The notes below the pieces were generated by a model that saw only the letters and a program-made list of their open reading frames with translations, ran no database searches and was not told the DNA's origin. Shown here piece after piece: positions 8,497 to 16,452 of a DNA stretch of 51,174 nucleotides (position 1 is its first letter; each line of letters begins with the position of its first letter). Position numbers and translations under genes: made by a program. The DNA is from Planctomycetia bacterium (GTDB lineage: Bacteria > Planctomycetota > Planctomycetia > Gemmatales > Gemmataceae), in contig SXID01000240.1 of the NCBI GenBank assembly GCA_005772955.1, forward strand, positions 1 through 51,174. The letters run 5' to 3'.

Positions 8497-8519
8497 AATA
8501 ACGGAATGGGTACCGCTTC

Positions 8520-10865
8520 ATGGCGCAACTCACACAGGCCGAAATTCGCGCACACCTCGCGGCACTCGCTACACCTCCGGGCAGTTTGGGCGAACTGCGC
8601 CACCTCGCCGAACAGTTGTGTCTGGTCCAGCAGACGCGCAAGCCGGTCACGACCCCGCGACGGCTCGTGTTGTTCGCGGCCGACCACGGGCCGGACGCCG
8701 AGAGCTGGGTCGGGACCGCGATCCACCACACCGCCGAGGGTGGGTCCGCGACCGCGGTTCTCGCGAAGGCCACGCACACCGACTATGTGTTAATCGATGT
8801 TGGGTCGCGCGCCGACGCGCTGCCAGAATCGACGCACTATCGTTCTCGCAAGGTGCGCGCGGGTTCGCACGACTTCGCCAACCAGCCGGCACTGACGGCC
8901 GATGAGTTCCGCGCTGCGTTCGTGGTCGGCCAGAAGGAAGCGGAACAGGCGCGCGATGAAGGAATGAAGCTGGTCGCGACCGACGCGATTGGTGCCGAGA
9001 GCGCAGCCGTCGCGGCACGCCTGCTTGCGCTAACCGAACCGACCGACGACCTCATGAGCGCGTTCGCGGCGGTGAGCGGAACCGATGTCGCGGCCGTCGC
9101 CGGGTTCGTCTGGAAGGCGGTCGAACTCGGCCTCACGGTGCTGGTCGATGGCGTGGTTGCGCGAGCGGGGTTGCACGTCGCGGAGCGACTGTACCCCGGC
9201 ACCGCGACGAAAGTGATTGAAAGGCAAACTGCGATCCCACCGCCCATCCCGTTGTCTCCTGTGTTCCGCACCTCAGTTGCGAAACAATCCCGGCTGGACC
9301 CGGGGGAAGGGAGAGTGGGGAAAGAGGACGTTTGCTTTCTCCCTTCCTCCAGGGTGGGGGCATTCTCCTCCGAAGGTGTCGGCTCGCTGCTCGCATTCCC
9401 GCTGCTCGACGCGGCGGCGGCCGTCGTCGCGCGAACGGCGCGCCGCGAAGCCGTGACTCGCGAAACTGCTCGCGAGAAACCGGCGCGCAAGGTCGCGGTA
9501 TTCACCGGCAGTTTCGACCCACCCACCACATACCACCGCCGGGCTGCGATGGCGCTCCGCGGGCACGGGTTCGACGAGGTCATCGTGCGCCCAGCCGGAC
9601 CGCGATGCGACAGCCCGGACATCGAACACGCGAAGCCGATCCACCGCGCGGTCATGGCCGACCTCGCGTTCCGCAACCTCCCCGGCGTGATCGTCGATCT
9701 GTCCGATGTCGATGACGCGGTGTTCACCGCGCACTACTCGTTCGACGATCTCCTCAGCGACCGCGGCGAGGTGTGGCACGTCATCCCGGCGGAGTTCCTC
9801 ACCGGCGGGCGCAACGGTGATTCCGCCATTCATACGAAGTGGGAACTCGGCGCGGACGCCTGGAATAACTGTAAGTTCGTCGTGCTGCACCCGTCCGACT
9901 CGCCGCCGGACCCGGCCGACCGGCCGCCGGTGTGCCAGCTCGTCGCGGTCGATGGACACGTTGCAACGGAAGACATCCGGCTCCGCGTCTTCCAGGGCGG
10001 CAATTCGAAGCCCGACGTGACCGACGACGTGGAAGAGTACATCCGCCGCTACAAGTTATTCAGCGGCATGTCCGCGCCGCGCGAGACCCGCGTGCGGCTC
10101 AACGACATCCGGTTGAAAATCGTCCACGCGGACAAGAACGAGAAGGCGCTGCGGGCCGCGGAGCCGTACCGCAAACTCGAATCGAGTGAACCGACGCACA
10201 TCCTGGTACTCGGTGGCGACGGCACGATGCTGCAAGCGATTCGCGATCACTGGCGGCTGCGGCTCCCGTTCCTGGGCTTGAACGCGGGCACGCTTGGCTT
10301 CCTGATGAACGAGTCGCTGCCGGTGGACCTGAGTGGCACGGAGGTGGTGTTGTACCGGATGCCAATGATGCGCGTGGACGCCGAGTTGCCCGATGGCAAG
10401 CGGGTGGAGTCATTCGCGTTCGCGGATGCGTGGGTGGAGCGCGACAGTGGTCAGGCCGCGTGGCTGAAGATCGACGTGGATGGCAAGACGCAAGTGCCGC
10501 GCGTGGTCGGCGACGGGCTTTTGGTGGCGACGCCAGCCGGTTCGAGCGCTTACGCGAGAGCGATGGGCGCGACCTCGGTACCCTTGACCGCGCCGGTGTT
10601 CACGCTGGCCGGATCGAACGTGTTCCGCCCGCGGTTTTGGAAGCCAGTGGCGCTACCCGAAACGACGCGAGTTTCGCTGACGAGTCTGGACTTCAACGGC
10701 AAGCGCCCGATTCGCGGGTTCATCGACGGTCAGCCGATTGGCCCGGTGAAGTCGATGCACGTTCGCGTGAGTACGATTGCGATGGTGGAACTCGGATTCA
10801 CGCCGGAGTTCGACCTCTCGGCGCGATTGCTGCGATCGATGTTCCCACCGTCGGACGCGTTGTAG
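8520..10865 (+). CDS. CobT-like / NadD-like / NAD kinase triple fusion
   Basis: One 781-residue protein joins three enzymes that use nicotinate mononucleotide or NAD. Residues 1-~320 resemble CobT (nicotinate-nucleotide:dimethylbenzimidazole phosphoribosyltransferase): PPGSLGELRHLA, FAADHG and SSEGVGSLLAFPLLDAA, the last holding the family's catalytic Glu region. Residues ~324-515 resemble NadD-type nucleotidyltransferases: VAVFTGSFDPP..YH, with a degenerate HxGH motif, and EEYIRRYKLF at the end. Residues ~523-781 are NAD kinase: GGDGTMLQAIRD (~565), LNAGTLGFLMNE and ATPAGSSAYARAMGA. The CobT part carries a repeat-derived insert at residues ~260-278. The TAG stop lies in the following palindrome. 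The start ATG at 8520 has no strong Shine-Dalgarno. Kinase activity looks most secure. Confidence 0.88.
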   Translation: MAQLTQAEIRAHLAALATPPGSLGELRHLAEQLCLVQQTRKPVTTPRRLVLFAADHGPDAESWVGTAIHHTAEGGSATAVLAKATHTDYVLIDVGSRADALPESTHYRSRKVRAGSHDFANQPALTADEFRAAFVVGQKEAEQARDEGMKLVATDAIGAESAAVAARLLALTEPTDDLMSAFAAVSGTDVAAVAGFVWKAVELGLTVLVDGVVARAGLHVAERLYPGTATKVIERQTAIPPPIPLSPVFRTSVAKQSRLDPGEGRVGKEDVCFLPSSRVGAFSSEGVGSLLAFPLLDAAAAVVARTARREAVTRETAREKPARKVAVFTGSFDPPTTYHRRAAMALRGHGFDEVIVRPAGPRCDSPDIEHAKPIHRAVMADLAFRNLPGVIVDLSDVDDAVFTAHYSFDDLLSDRGEVWHVIPAEFLTGGRNGDSAIHTKWELGADAWNNCKFVVLHPSDSPPDPADRPPVCQLVAVDGHVATEDIRLRVFQGGNSKPDVTDDVEEYIRRYKLFSGMSAPRETRVRLNDIRLKIVHADKNEKALRAAEPYRKLESSEPTHILVLGGDGTMLQAIRDHWRLRLPFLGLNAGTLGFLMNESLPVDLSGTEVVLYRMPMMRVDAELPDGKRVESFAFADAWVERDSGQAAWLKIDVDGKTQVPRVVGDGLLVATPAGSSAYARAMGATSVPLTAPVFTLAGSNVFRPRFWKPVALPETTRVSLTSLDFNGKRPIRGFIDGQPIGPVKSMHVRVSTIAMVELGFTPEFDLSARLLRSMFPPSDAL
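9299..9353. repeat. Imperfect palindrome in frame inside the CobT domain
   Basis: A GGGGGAAGGGAGA-type arm (9299-9324) is complementary to CTTTCTCCCTTCCTCCAGG (9335-9353), with a six-base interruption in the left arm. It encodes extra residues just before the CobT catalytic segment. Weaker than the other in-gene elements. Confidence 0.55.
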
Positions 10866-11007
10866 GGTGGGTCGAGAGCCGCGTTTCGCGGGTCGAAGGC
10901 CCACCACCCACGTTTGCGGTCACTCGCCCCGCGAAAGCACCACCGGTTTCCGTTTTGGTGTGCGGTGGGCCTTCGACCCGCGAAACGCGGCTCTCGACCC
11001 ACCCTAC
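10862..11007. repeat. Long inverted repeat, 44-bp perfect arms
   Basis: GTAGGGTGGGTCGAGAGCCG (first 20 of 44 bases, 10862-10905) is exactly complementary to 10964-11007. The TAG stop codon of the upstream fusion gene (10863-10865) is part of the left arm. It lies between convergent genes and could act as a bidirectional terminator. Confidence 0.95.
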
Positions 11008-11018
11008 AAGCCACAAAA

Positions 11019-12431
11019 CTAGCCGATCTTCCACCCGCCGCGGCGCTCGCGGGAGAGCATCTTGTTGGCCTCCTCATCGGTGAAGGTGTACTTCTTCGCG
11101 TCCCACATCAGCGGCTTGCTCTTGTTCAGGCGCAGTGCGACTGTGCCCAGGTGGCACACGATCACCGAGCCGGCGCCCACCTCCACGCCGCAAATCGGGG
11201 TCTCGCGGGTCTTCACACAGTCGAGGAAGTTGCCCATGTGATTCGTCGGGACGGACGGGTAGAGCTTCGGCTTGTCGGCACCGAGTTCCGCGAAGATCGC
11301 CTTGTCGCTTGCGAGCAGCAACCCGCGGCTCACGAACAACGTGCCCTTATCGCCCTTCACCAGCACGCCGTTCTCGCCGCCACTGAGGTCGCCCTTGCGC
11401 GCCGCGCCGTTCGTGTCCACCAGACCCTTCGCGGTCGAGCCGGCACCATGGCTGACTTCAACCTTCACGCCGTTCGCGTAGGTGTGAGCCACCTTGAACG
11501 TCTCGTGACAGTTGTATCCGTCGCCCTTCGAGTACGGCTTGGAAGCCTCGATCACCTCCACGGAGGTCGGGCCGCTGCCGTCCATGTTGAGCATCCACTG
11601 GGCGATGTCGATGTGGTGCGCGCCCCAGTCGGTCATCTTTCCGCCGCTGTACTCGTACCACCAGCGGAACTCGTAGTGGCAGTTCGTCTTTCCACCGTCC
11701 TGGCGGTACGGCACCTTCGCGGTCGGCCCGAGCCACATGTCCCAGTCGAGTTCCTTCGGCGGCTCCACTTCCTTGATCGGCCCGCTCTGCGGGCTGCCGC
11801 CGATGCGGCACTCGATCGACTGCACCTTGCCGACGCGGCCCGCGCGGACCAGCTCGGTCGCGAGCCGGAACTTGCCGCCCATCTCGGTGCGCTGCTGGCT
11901 ACCGGTCTGAAGCACGCGTTTCGTGTCGGCGGTCACTTTCTTCATCGCGAGCGCTTCTTCGATGGTCAGCGTCAGCGGCTTCTCGCAGTACACATCCTTG
12001 CCGGCCTTCATCGCGGCGATGGCGATGATCGCGTGCCAGTGGTCCGGCGTCGCGACGATGACCGCATCCACGTCCTTGCTGGCGATGAGTTCGCGGAAGT
12101 CCTTGTGGCCCTTCACCTCGTAGCCGTCCATCTTGTACTGCTTGACCGCGTGCTCGACGTGGCGCGAGTCCACGTCGCACACCGCGGTGAAGTTCACCTT
12201 GTCCTTGAACTTCTTGGCTTCGCCGTAGAGCGCGTTGGAGCGCCGCGGGTTTGGGCCGACGCCGATGACACCGACGTTGATTTTGCCGTTGGCGCCGGGC
12301 GCCTTGTCCTGGGCGCGAGCGGCGGCTCCGAAGAAGTCGCGTGCGTGCCACGCCGGTAGCCCGGTGAGCGTGAGAGCGGCCACCGAGCGGTTCATGAACC
12401 CCCGGCGAGAGAGGTTTCCGCGGTTCAACAT
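11019..12431 (-). CDS. Tat-exported Gfo/Idh/MocA family oxidoreductase
   Basis: This is a 470-residue NAD(P)-dependent oxidoreductase, probably acting on a sugar or cyclitol outside the cytoplasm. The N-terminus has a twin-arginine signal (LSRRGFMNRSVAALTLTG). The Rossmann segment VGVIGVGPN begins near residue 53, and the family motifs ATPDHWHA and CEKPLTL follow. The C-terminal domain contains WWYEYSGGKMTDWGAHH, typical of planctomycete members. The start at 12431 has AAAGGGG about 8 nt upstream. A second member lies at 30780-32000. It is divergent from the DUF4261 gene with 57 bp between start codons. The substrate cannot be read from the sequence. Confidence 0.9.
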   Translation of the reverse strand: MLNRGNLSRRGFMNRSVAALTLTGLPAWHARDFFGAAARAQDKAPGANGKINVGVIGVGPNPRRSNALYGEAKKFKDKVNFTAVCDVDSRHVEHAVKQYKMDGYEVKGHKDFRELIASKDVDAVIVATPDHWHAIIAIAAMKAGKDVYCEKPLTLTIEEALAMKKVTADTKRVLQTGSQQRTEMGGKFRLATELVRAGRVGKVQSIECRIGGSPQSGPIKEVEPPKELDWDMWLGPTAKVPYRQDGGKTNCHYEFRWWYEYSGGKMTDWGAHHIDIAQWMLNMDGSGPTSVEVIEASKPYSKGDGYNCHETFKVAHTYANGVKVEVSHGAGSTAKGLVDTNGAARKGDLSGGENGVLVKGDKGTLFVSRGLLLASDKAIFAELGADKPKLYPSVPTNHMGNFLDCVKTRETPICGVEVGAGSVIVCHLGTVALRLNKSKPLMWDAKKYTFTDEEANKMLSRERRGGWKIG

Positions 12432-12488
12432 GACGAAGCCCCTTTGCGAAACAACAGGAGTGGTGAGGAGAGCAGAGAACGAAGGAAT

Positions 12489-13487
12489 ATGATAAACCAC
12501 ACGGCGCGCGGTGACGAAGGGGAAACTCAGCGTTTAGCCGCGCCGTTGGTGGCACTCTGTGGTGGTTCACCCGGCCTGCTGGACCGGTTCTTTGGGAAGG
12601 GCGTGCCGCGAATCGGCGGGCCGCCGGTCGCGAACCCGCGCCTCGCCGACCCCGTGGGGCTTCAATGCCTCTTCGATATTCCGCTCGACCTACCGGCCGA
12701 CGGGCTTCAGGTTGCGGTCCGCGACTACCACCCGGAACTCGCGCAAGCGAGGGTGGAGCTATATCAGGTTCCAGCTCCCGCGAAGCCGGCCGACCTCGAA
12801 CCCGCTCTCATGGGCTTGATTGCCTGGGGGCCGCACGTCGTCAAGTTGGTGGCGTTCCCGACGCCGATGCCCGCGGCGTTCGTGAAAGCGTGCGTGCAAC
12901 CGGCACACTTCGACCCCAAGTACAAGGAGATCGCGTACCGACACCAGTCGCACGTGATGCTGTACTACAACGGGTACGACTACGACCCGCTCGAACAGTA
13001 CGTTGCGCTCGCGGCGGTCGCGGGCGTGCTGACGATGTTCGGTGCGGTGTTCACGCTGAACGAGAACGCGCGCACCGCGATCCCGGCCCCGGTGCTGATG
13101 CCGCACGAGGAGGACGATGGGAACATGCTCGCGGCGCTTCGCGGGTTGCCGCTGCTCCTCATCTACTGCGGGTTTGTGCATTTTGAAGTGGAAGGGCAAC
13201 CCGGCGTGTGGATGCGAACTTACGGCTGTCACCGGTTCGGGTTACCGGACCTCGCGCTGCGTGCGGCCGACCACGACTCCGCGCGATTCACGTTCGAGTT
13301 GTTCGGTAGCTCGCTCGCGTACCTCCGCACGTCCGGCCAGACGTTCGCACCGGGCCACACGATGCAAGTCGACGACGACATGTTCCTGCGCCTGCGCGCC
13401 CGCACGCCGGACGAATTTTATCTGGACAGCGAAGGCGAGATGCTGGTCGCCGACCGCGTCGCGGGGCTTTCCGGGGAGAGCAAGTAA
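12489..13487 (+). CDS. DUF4261-type protein of unknown function
   Basis: The 332-residue product resembles DUF4261 proteins, with MLYYNGYDYDPLEQYVALAA in the middle and a C-terminal half containing GCHRFGLPDLAL. No signal peptide or membrane segment is visible, so it is probably cytoplasmic. The start at 12489 (MINHTARG) was chosen as the first ATG after the divergent gene, although its Shine-Dalgarno (AAGGA at 12482-12486) is only 2 nt away; an in-frame start at 12444 is possible. No functional clue comes from the neighbours. Confidence 0.7.
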   Translation: MINHTARGDEGETQRLAAPLVALCGGSPGLLDRFFGKGVPRIGGPPVANPRLADPVGLQCLFDIPLDLPADGLQVAVRDYHPELAQARVELYQVPAPAKPADLEPALMGLIAWGPHVVKLVAFPTPMPAAFVKACVQPAHFDPKYKEIAYRHQSHVMLYYNGYDYDPLEQYVALAAVAGVLTMFGAVFTLNENARTAIPAPVLMPHEEDDGNMLAALRGLPLLLIYCGFVHFEVEGQPGVWMRTYGCHRFGLPDLALRAADHDSARFTFELFGSSLAYLRTSGQTFAPGHTMQVDDDMFLRLRARTPDEFYLDSEGEMLVADRVAGLSGESK

Positions 13488-13498
13488 GAGAAGAAATG

Positions 13499-13574
13499 GG
13501 AGTTACGCAGTTGGTTGGAAGGCGTTTGGTTTTCAGCCCTCAGAGAGGGCTAAAGACCCCAACTGCGGAACTCC
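13499..13574. repeat. Inverted repeat with an inner stem
   Basis: GGAGTTACGCAGTTGG (13499-13514) pairs with CCAACTGCGGAACTCC (13559-13574) with one mismatch. An inner AGCCCT/AGGGCT stem lies at about 13534-13552. Probably a terminator for the upstream gene. Confidence 0.8.
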
Positions 13575-13655
13575 TATCCGATCTGTGCCTTCGGTGTTCA
13601 TCCGTGGCTGCTCTCCTCTTCGCCTTTTCTTTCCGCGCGCCCGTAAGATTCCTCC

Positions 13656-14522
13656 ATGCTTGCACACCTCCGCACACTTCGTCTCGCCGCGTGGCTCGGC
13701 TGGCAGCTTGAAACCAACTGGGCGAGTCCGTGGTTGTTCACGCTGTACATGCTGGTGAAGCCGGTGTGCGGGTCGCTCATGTTGGTGGGCATGTTCTACG
13801 CCGCGAACGCCGCCGTGGTCGGCGTCCCGCCGCAGTTCTTGCCGTACATGTACGTGTCCAACGCGTGCTATGGGCTGGTCGGTACGGTGATGTTCGGACT
13901 GAGCTACGCGGTCGTGCGCGACCGCGAACACTACCGCATGTTGAAGTACATCTACATCAGCCCGGCACAGTTCCAGACGTACTTCCTCGGTCGCGGCGCG
14001 TCGCGCGCGTTGGAAGGCACCATCGGCGGTGTGCTGAACCTCACCGTTGGGCTGATCCTGTTTTCGCAACTGCGAAACGCGGTCGCGATTGATGTGCCGT
14101 GGCTGATCGTCTACCTGATGATCGGCGCGATGATGCTCTGGGCGTGCGGGATGCTGCTCGCCGCCGCGTGCCTGAACATGTCGCGCAACGGCATGTTCCT
14201 GAGCGAAGGTGTCGCCGGAATTGTGTACCTGTTGAGCGGCGTGGTGTTCCCGCTGTCGGTGTTCAAAGGAAATATGGCGTGGGTGCAGTCGATCAGCCTG
14301 AGTTTGCCAACGACCTACTGGCTCGAAGGGATGCGCCGCGCGCTGATGGGCGACGTGCCGGACAAGCTCCGCGGCCCGCTGTCGGACTGGTCGAAAGGCG
14401 AACTGGCCCTCACGCTCTTCGCGACGACTGCGGTGCTGGTGGTCGCGGCGCAACTGTTCTGGCGTTGGAGCGAGCGCCGCGCCTGGCGCCTCGGGAAGCT
14501 CGAAGAGAACGCCGGGGTGTGA
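13656..14522 (+). CDS. ABC-2 type transporter permease
   Basis: A 288-residue integral membrane protein with six hydrophobic segments. The arrangement of WLFTLYMLVKPVCGSLMLVG, a polar loop with REHYRMLKYIYISPAQ, and a late GIVYLLSGVVFPLSVF segment is typical of ABC-2 permeases that export drugs, polysaccharides or lipids. No ATP-binding subunit is encoded nearby in the window, so its partner must be elsewhere. The sequence CCCGTAAGATTCC just upstream (13639-13651) contains a possible -10 element. The family call rests on overall character, not on a single motif. Confidence 0.8.
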   Translation: MLAHLRTLRLAAWLGWQLETNWASPWLFTLYMLVKPVCGSLMLVGMFYAANAAVVGVPPQFLPYMYVSNACYGLVGTVMFGLSYAVVRDREHYRMLKYIYISPAQFQTYFLGRGASRALEGTIGGVLNLTVGLILFSQLRNAVAIDVPWLIVYLMIGAMMLWACGMLLAAACLNMSRNGMFLSEGVAGIVYLLSGVVFPLSVFKGNMAWVQSISLSLPTTYWLEGMRRALMGDVPDKLRGPLSDWSKGELALTLFATTAVLVVAAQLFWRWSERRAWRLGKLEENAGV

Positions 14523-14536
14523 ATTGTGACGTGCAG

Positions 14537-15037
14537 TTAATCCGCTTCGGGAGTTGTTCCCGCTCGCAGTCGCTCGGCCGCCGCGAAACCGCGCCGAACC
14601 CGCTTCTGAAACAACCTGGCGATCGCGTAGAACCCGGCGAACGGTAAGATTGGCAAGAAGACCGCCAGCGGCAGTGATGCAAGCACAAAGACGGTAGCGC
14701 TGGTCATTGCGAGTCGGTATGATCGGACCCGCAGCATCAGCACCGCCCCGACCAATCCGAGAGCACAGCAGAATAACACCACGACGCCCGCGGCCAGGAA
14801 CTCGCGGTACATGTCGAACACCAGCCGGCCCTGATTTTCCGGCTTCGGGTCGTTCGCGTGGTCGATCAAGTTCGTCAGCACGATCACGTCGGCGACTGTT
14901 ACCATCAACCAGCAGACGAAGAGCAACCGGGCCGAACCGCGAAGGTACCGCCGCACCTTCTCGACCAGTTCTGTGTCCGTCAGACGGGCGCCCGGTTCCT
15001 CTTCAACCTGCCACGCTTCCGAACTCTGGTCGCCCAT
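14537..15037 (-). CDS. Small integral membrane protein
   Basis: The 166-residue product begins with an acidic cytoplasmic stretch (QVEEEPGARLTDTELVEKV) and has three or four membrane segments, including LLFVCWLMVTVADVIVL, GVVVLFCCALGLVGAVLML and VFVLASLPLAVFLPILPF. It ends with a basic tail. I do not recognise a family. The start at 15037 has GGAGG 7 nt upstream; the longer frame to 15112 has no such site. It converges with the ABC permease gene, 14 bp apart. Confidence 0.65.
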   Translation of the reverse strand: MGDQSSEAWQVEEEPGARLTDTELVEKVRRYLRGSARLLFVCWLMVTVADVIVLTNLIDHANDPKPENQGRLVFDMYREFLAAGVVVLFCCALGLVGAVLMLRVRSYRLAMTSATVFVLASLPLAVFLPILPFAGFYAIARLFQKRVRRGFAAAERLRAGTTPEAD

Positions 15038-15108
15038 CTCACCGCCTCCGTGTACCCGAGGTTGAATGCACGGCGGAGCATACTGAGTAGTACCTCGCTT
15101 AACAACTC

Positions 15109-15330
15109 TCACTCCTCTTTCTGCTCCCCGTCCTTCTTCTTGCGCGTGCTGTCGTTGTCGAGCTTGTTGAGCGTGTCGGAACGGTGACGGCCCAGGTCTT
15201 CCTCCACGTGCGCGGCCTCTTCTGGGTTGTCCGTGAGGTTCTTCTTTAGCTCTGCGCGGCGGTGCTTGTTGCCGCGCCTCTTCAACGCTCGCTTCAGGTC
15301 GCGCAGCATCCGTTTGTCGGGGTCGGGCAT
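15109..15330 (-). CDS. Small highly charged protein
   Basis: A 73-residue, Lys/Arg/Glu-rich protein without hydrophobic segments, starting MPDPDKRMLRDLKRALKRRG. It is probably cytoplasmic and may bind nucleic acid or be largely helical; no family is recognised. GAGGTG lies upstream of the ATG at 15330. Its start codon is only 16 bp from the start of the divergent glycosyltransferase gene, so the two ribosome binding regions overlap on opposite strands. Confidence 0.6.
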   Translation of the reverse strand: MPDPDKRMLRDLKRALKRRGNKHRRAELKKNLTDNPEEAAHVEEDLGRHRSDTLNKLDNDSTRKKKDGEQKEE

Positions 15331-15346
15331 ATCATTCACCTCGCCT

Positions 15347-16354
15347 ATGGCACGAATCCTTATCGCAACCGACGCTTGGCACCCGCAGGTCAGCGGCGTC
15401 GTTCGCACGCTCGATACCACCGCACGCGTGCTGCGCGGACAGGGCCACGCGGTCGAAGTCATCGAGCCGACCGGGTTCCCGCAGTTCGCGGTGCCGTTCT
15501 ACCCTGAAATCCCGCTGTGCGTCACGCGCACCGGGCGCGTCTACGAACGCGTCCACAAGTTCCGCCCGGATCACGTGCATATCTCCACAGAGGGGCCGCT
15601 CGGCTTCTGGGTTCGCCATTACTGCCGCCGAATGGGATGGCGGTTCAGCACGTCGTACCACACGCGGTTCCCTGAATATCTGAAGAAACTCGCCCGCGTC
15701 CCCGAAAGCGTCACTTACAAGTTCCTCAAGTGGTTCCACGGGCGCTCGTCGTGCATGATGGTCGCGACACCGAGTTTGGAGAAGGAACTGATCGGTCGCG
15801 GGTTTAAGGCTCCGATTCGGCGGTGGTCGCGCGGGGTCGATCTCGGCACGTTCCGCCCACGCCCGAGGCTCGCGACCGCGCTTCCGCGGCCCATCCTACT
15901 TTACGTCGGGCGAGTCTCGCACGAGAAGGGTATCGACGAGTTCCTGTCGTTGAAAACAGCAGGAACAAAACTCATCGTCGGCGATGGACCGGCACGCGCG
16001 GAGTTGGAGCAGAAGTACCCGGACGCGGTGTTCCTCGGTTATCGGAAAGGCGATGCGCTCGGCGAAGTGTACGCGAGCGCGGACCTGTTCGTGTTCCCGA
16101 GCCGCACGGACACCTTCGGGATCGTGGTGATCGAGGCGCTCGCGAGCGGGCTACCGGTCGCGGCGTACCCGGTTACCGGGCCAATGGACATCGTCACGCG
16201 CGACGAGTTGGGCGCGCTCGATGATGACTTGGGAAGTGCGGTTTCGCGTGCGCTCGCAAGCGGGCACCCCGCGGCGTGCGCGGAGGAAGGGTCGCGATAC
16301 ACATGGGCGAACTGCACTGCGCAGTTCCTGGGAAACCTCGTGCCGATGAGGTGA
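15347..16354 (+). CDS. Glycosyltransferase family 4 protein
   Basis: A 335-residue GT-B glycosyltransferase that would transfer a sugar from an activated donor to a lipid or glycan. The N-terminal domain starts ILIATDAWHPQVSGVVRTLD, typical of GT4 enzymes related to alpha-mannosyltransferases acting on glycolipids. The donor-site region has LYVGRVSHEKGIDEFL and the C-terminal EX7E-like segment is in FPSRTDTFGIVVIEALASGL. The start at 15347 is the first ATG that gives the conserved N-terminus. It is divergent from the small charged protein gene. The acceptor is unknown. Confidence 0.9.
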   Translation: MARILIATDAWHPQVSGVVRTLDTTARVLRGQGHAVEVIEPTGFPQFAVPFYPEIPLCVTRTGRVYERVHKFRPDHVHISTEGPLGFWVRHYCRRMGWRFSTSYHTRFPEYLKKLARVPESVTYKFLKWFHGRSSCMMVATPSLEKELIGRGFKAPIRRWSRGVDLGTFRPRPRLATALPRPILLYVGRVSHEKGIDEFLSLKTAGTKLIVGDGPARAELEQKYPDAVFLGYRKGDALGEVYASADLFVFPSRTDTFGIVVIEALASGLPVAAYPVTGPMDIVTRDELGALDDDLGSAVSRALASGHPAACAEEGSRYTWANCTAQFLGNLVPMR

Positions 16355-16381
16355 GCGTGGGACGGAATTGACGGTACCCTG

Positions 16382-16411
16382 TTGACGCCCGCACCCCCCC
16401 GCCCGCACAAT
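16382..16411 (+). promoter_or_regulatory. Sigma-70-like promoter upstream of the ThuA gene
   Basis: TTGACG (16382-16387) and CACAAT (16406-16411) are spaced by 18 bp, about 40 bp before the ThuA start. Pattern match only. Confidence 0.4.
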
Positions 16412-16452
16412 CTGAATGCCGCCGGTTCACTCCTACCCAATTGGAGCCTCTC

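Larger units (their letters stand above)
8106..8519. other. Intergenic stretch with two hairpins and a coding remnant
   Basis: The gap between dinB and the CobT fusion holds a 14-bp inverted repeat (8164-8198), a possible gene remnant (8275-8427) and a perfect 25-bp inverted repeat (8431-8496). I see no intact gene in it. Confidence 0.6.

Noticed and set aside
8520-8560. Cobalamin riboswitch before the CobT fusion
   Set aside because: The upstream 90 bp consist of the 25-bp inverted repeat and show no B12-box-like sequence.
10914-12359. Long open frame of 481 codons opposite the Gfo/Idh/MocA gene
   Set aside because: Composition is that of an antisense shadow, and the gene on the other strand has clear family motifs.
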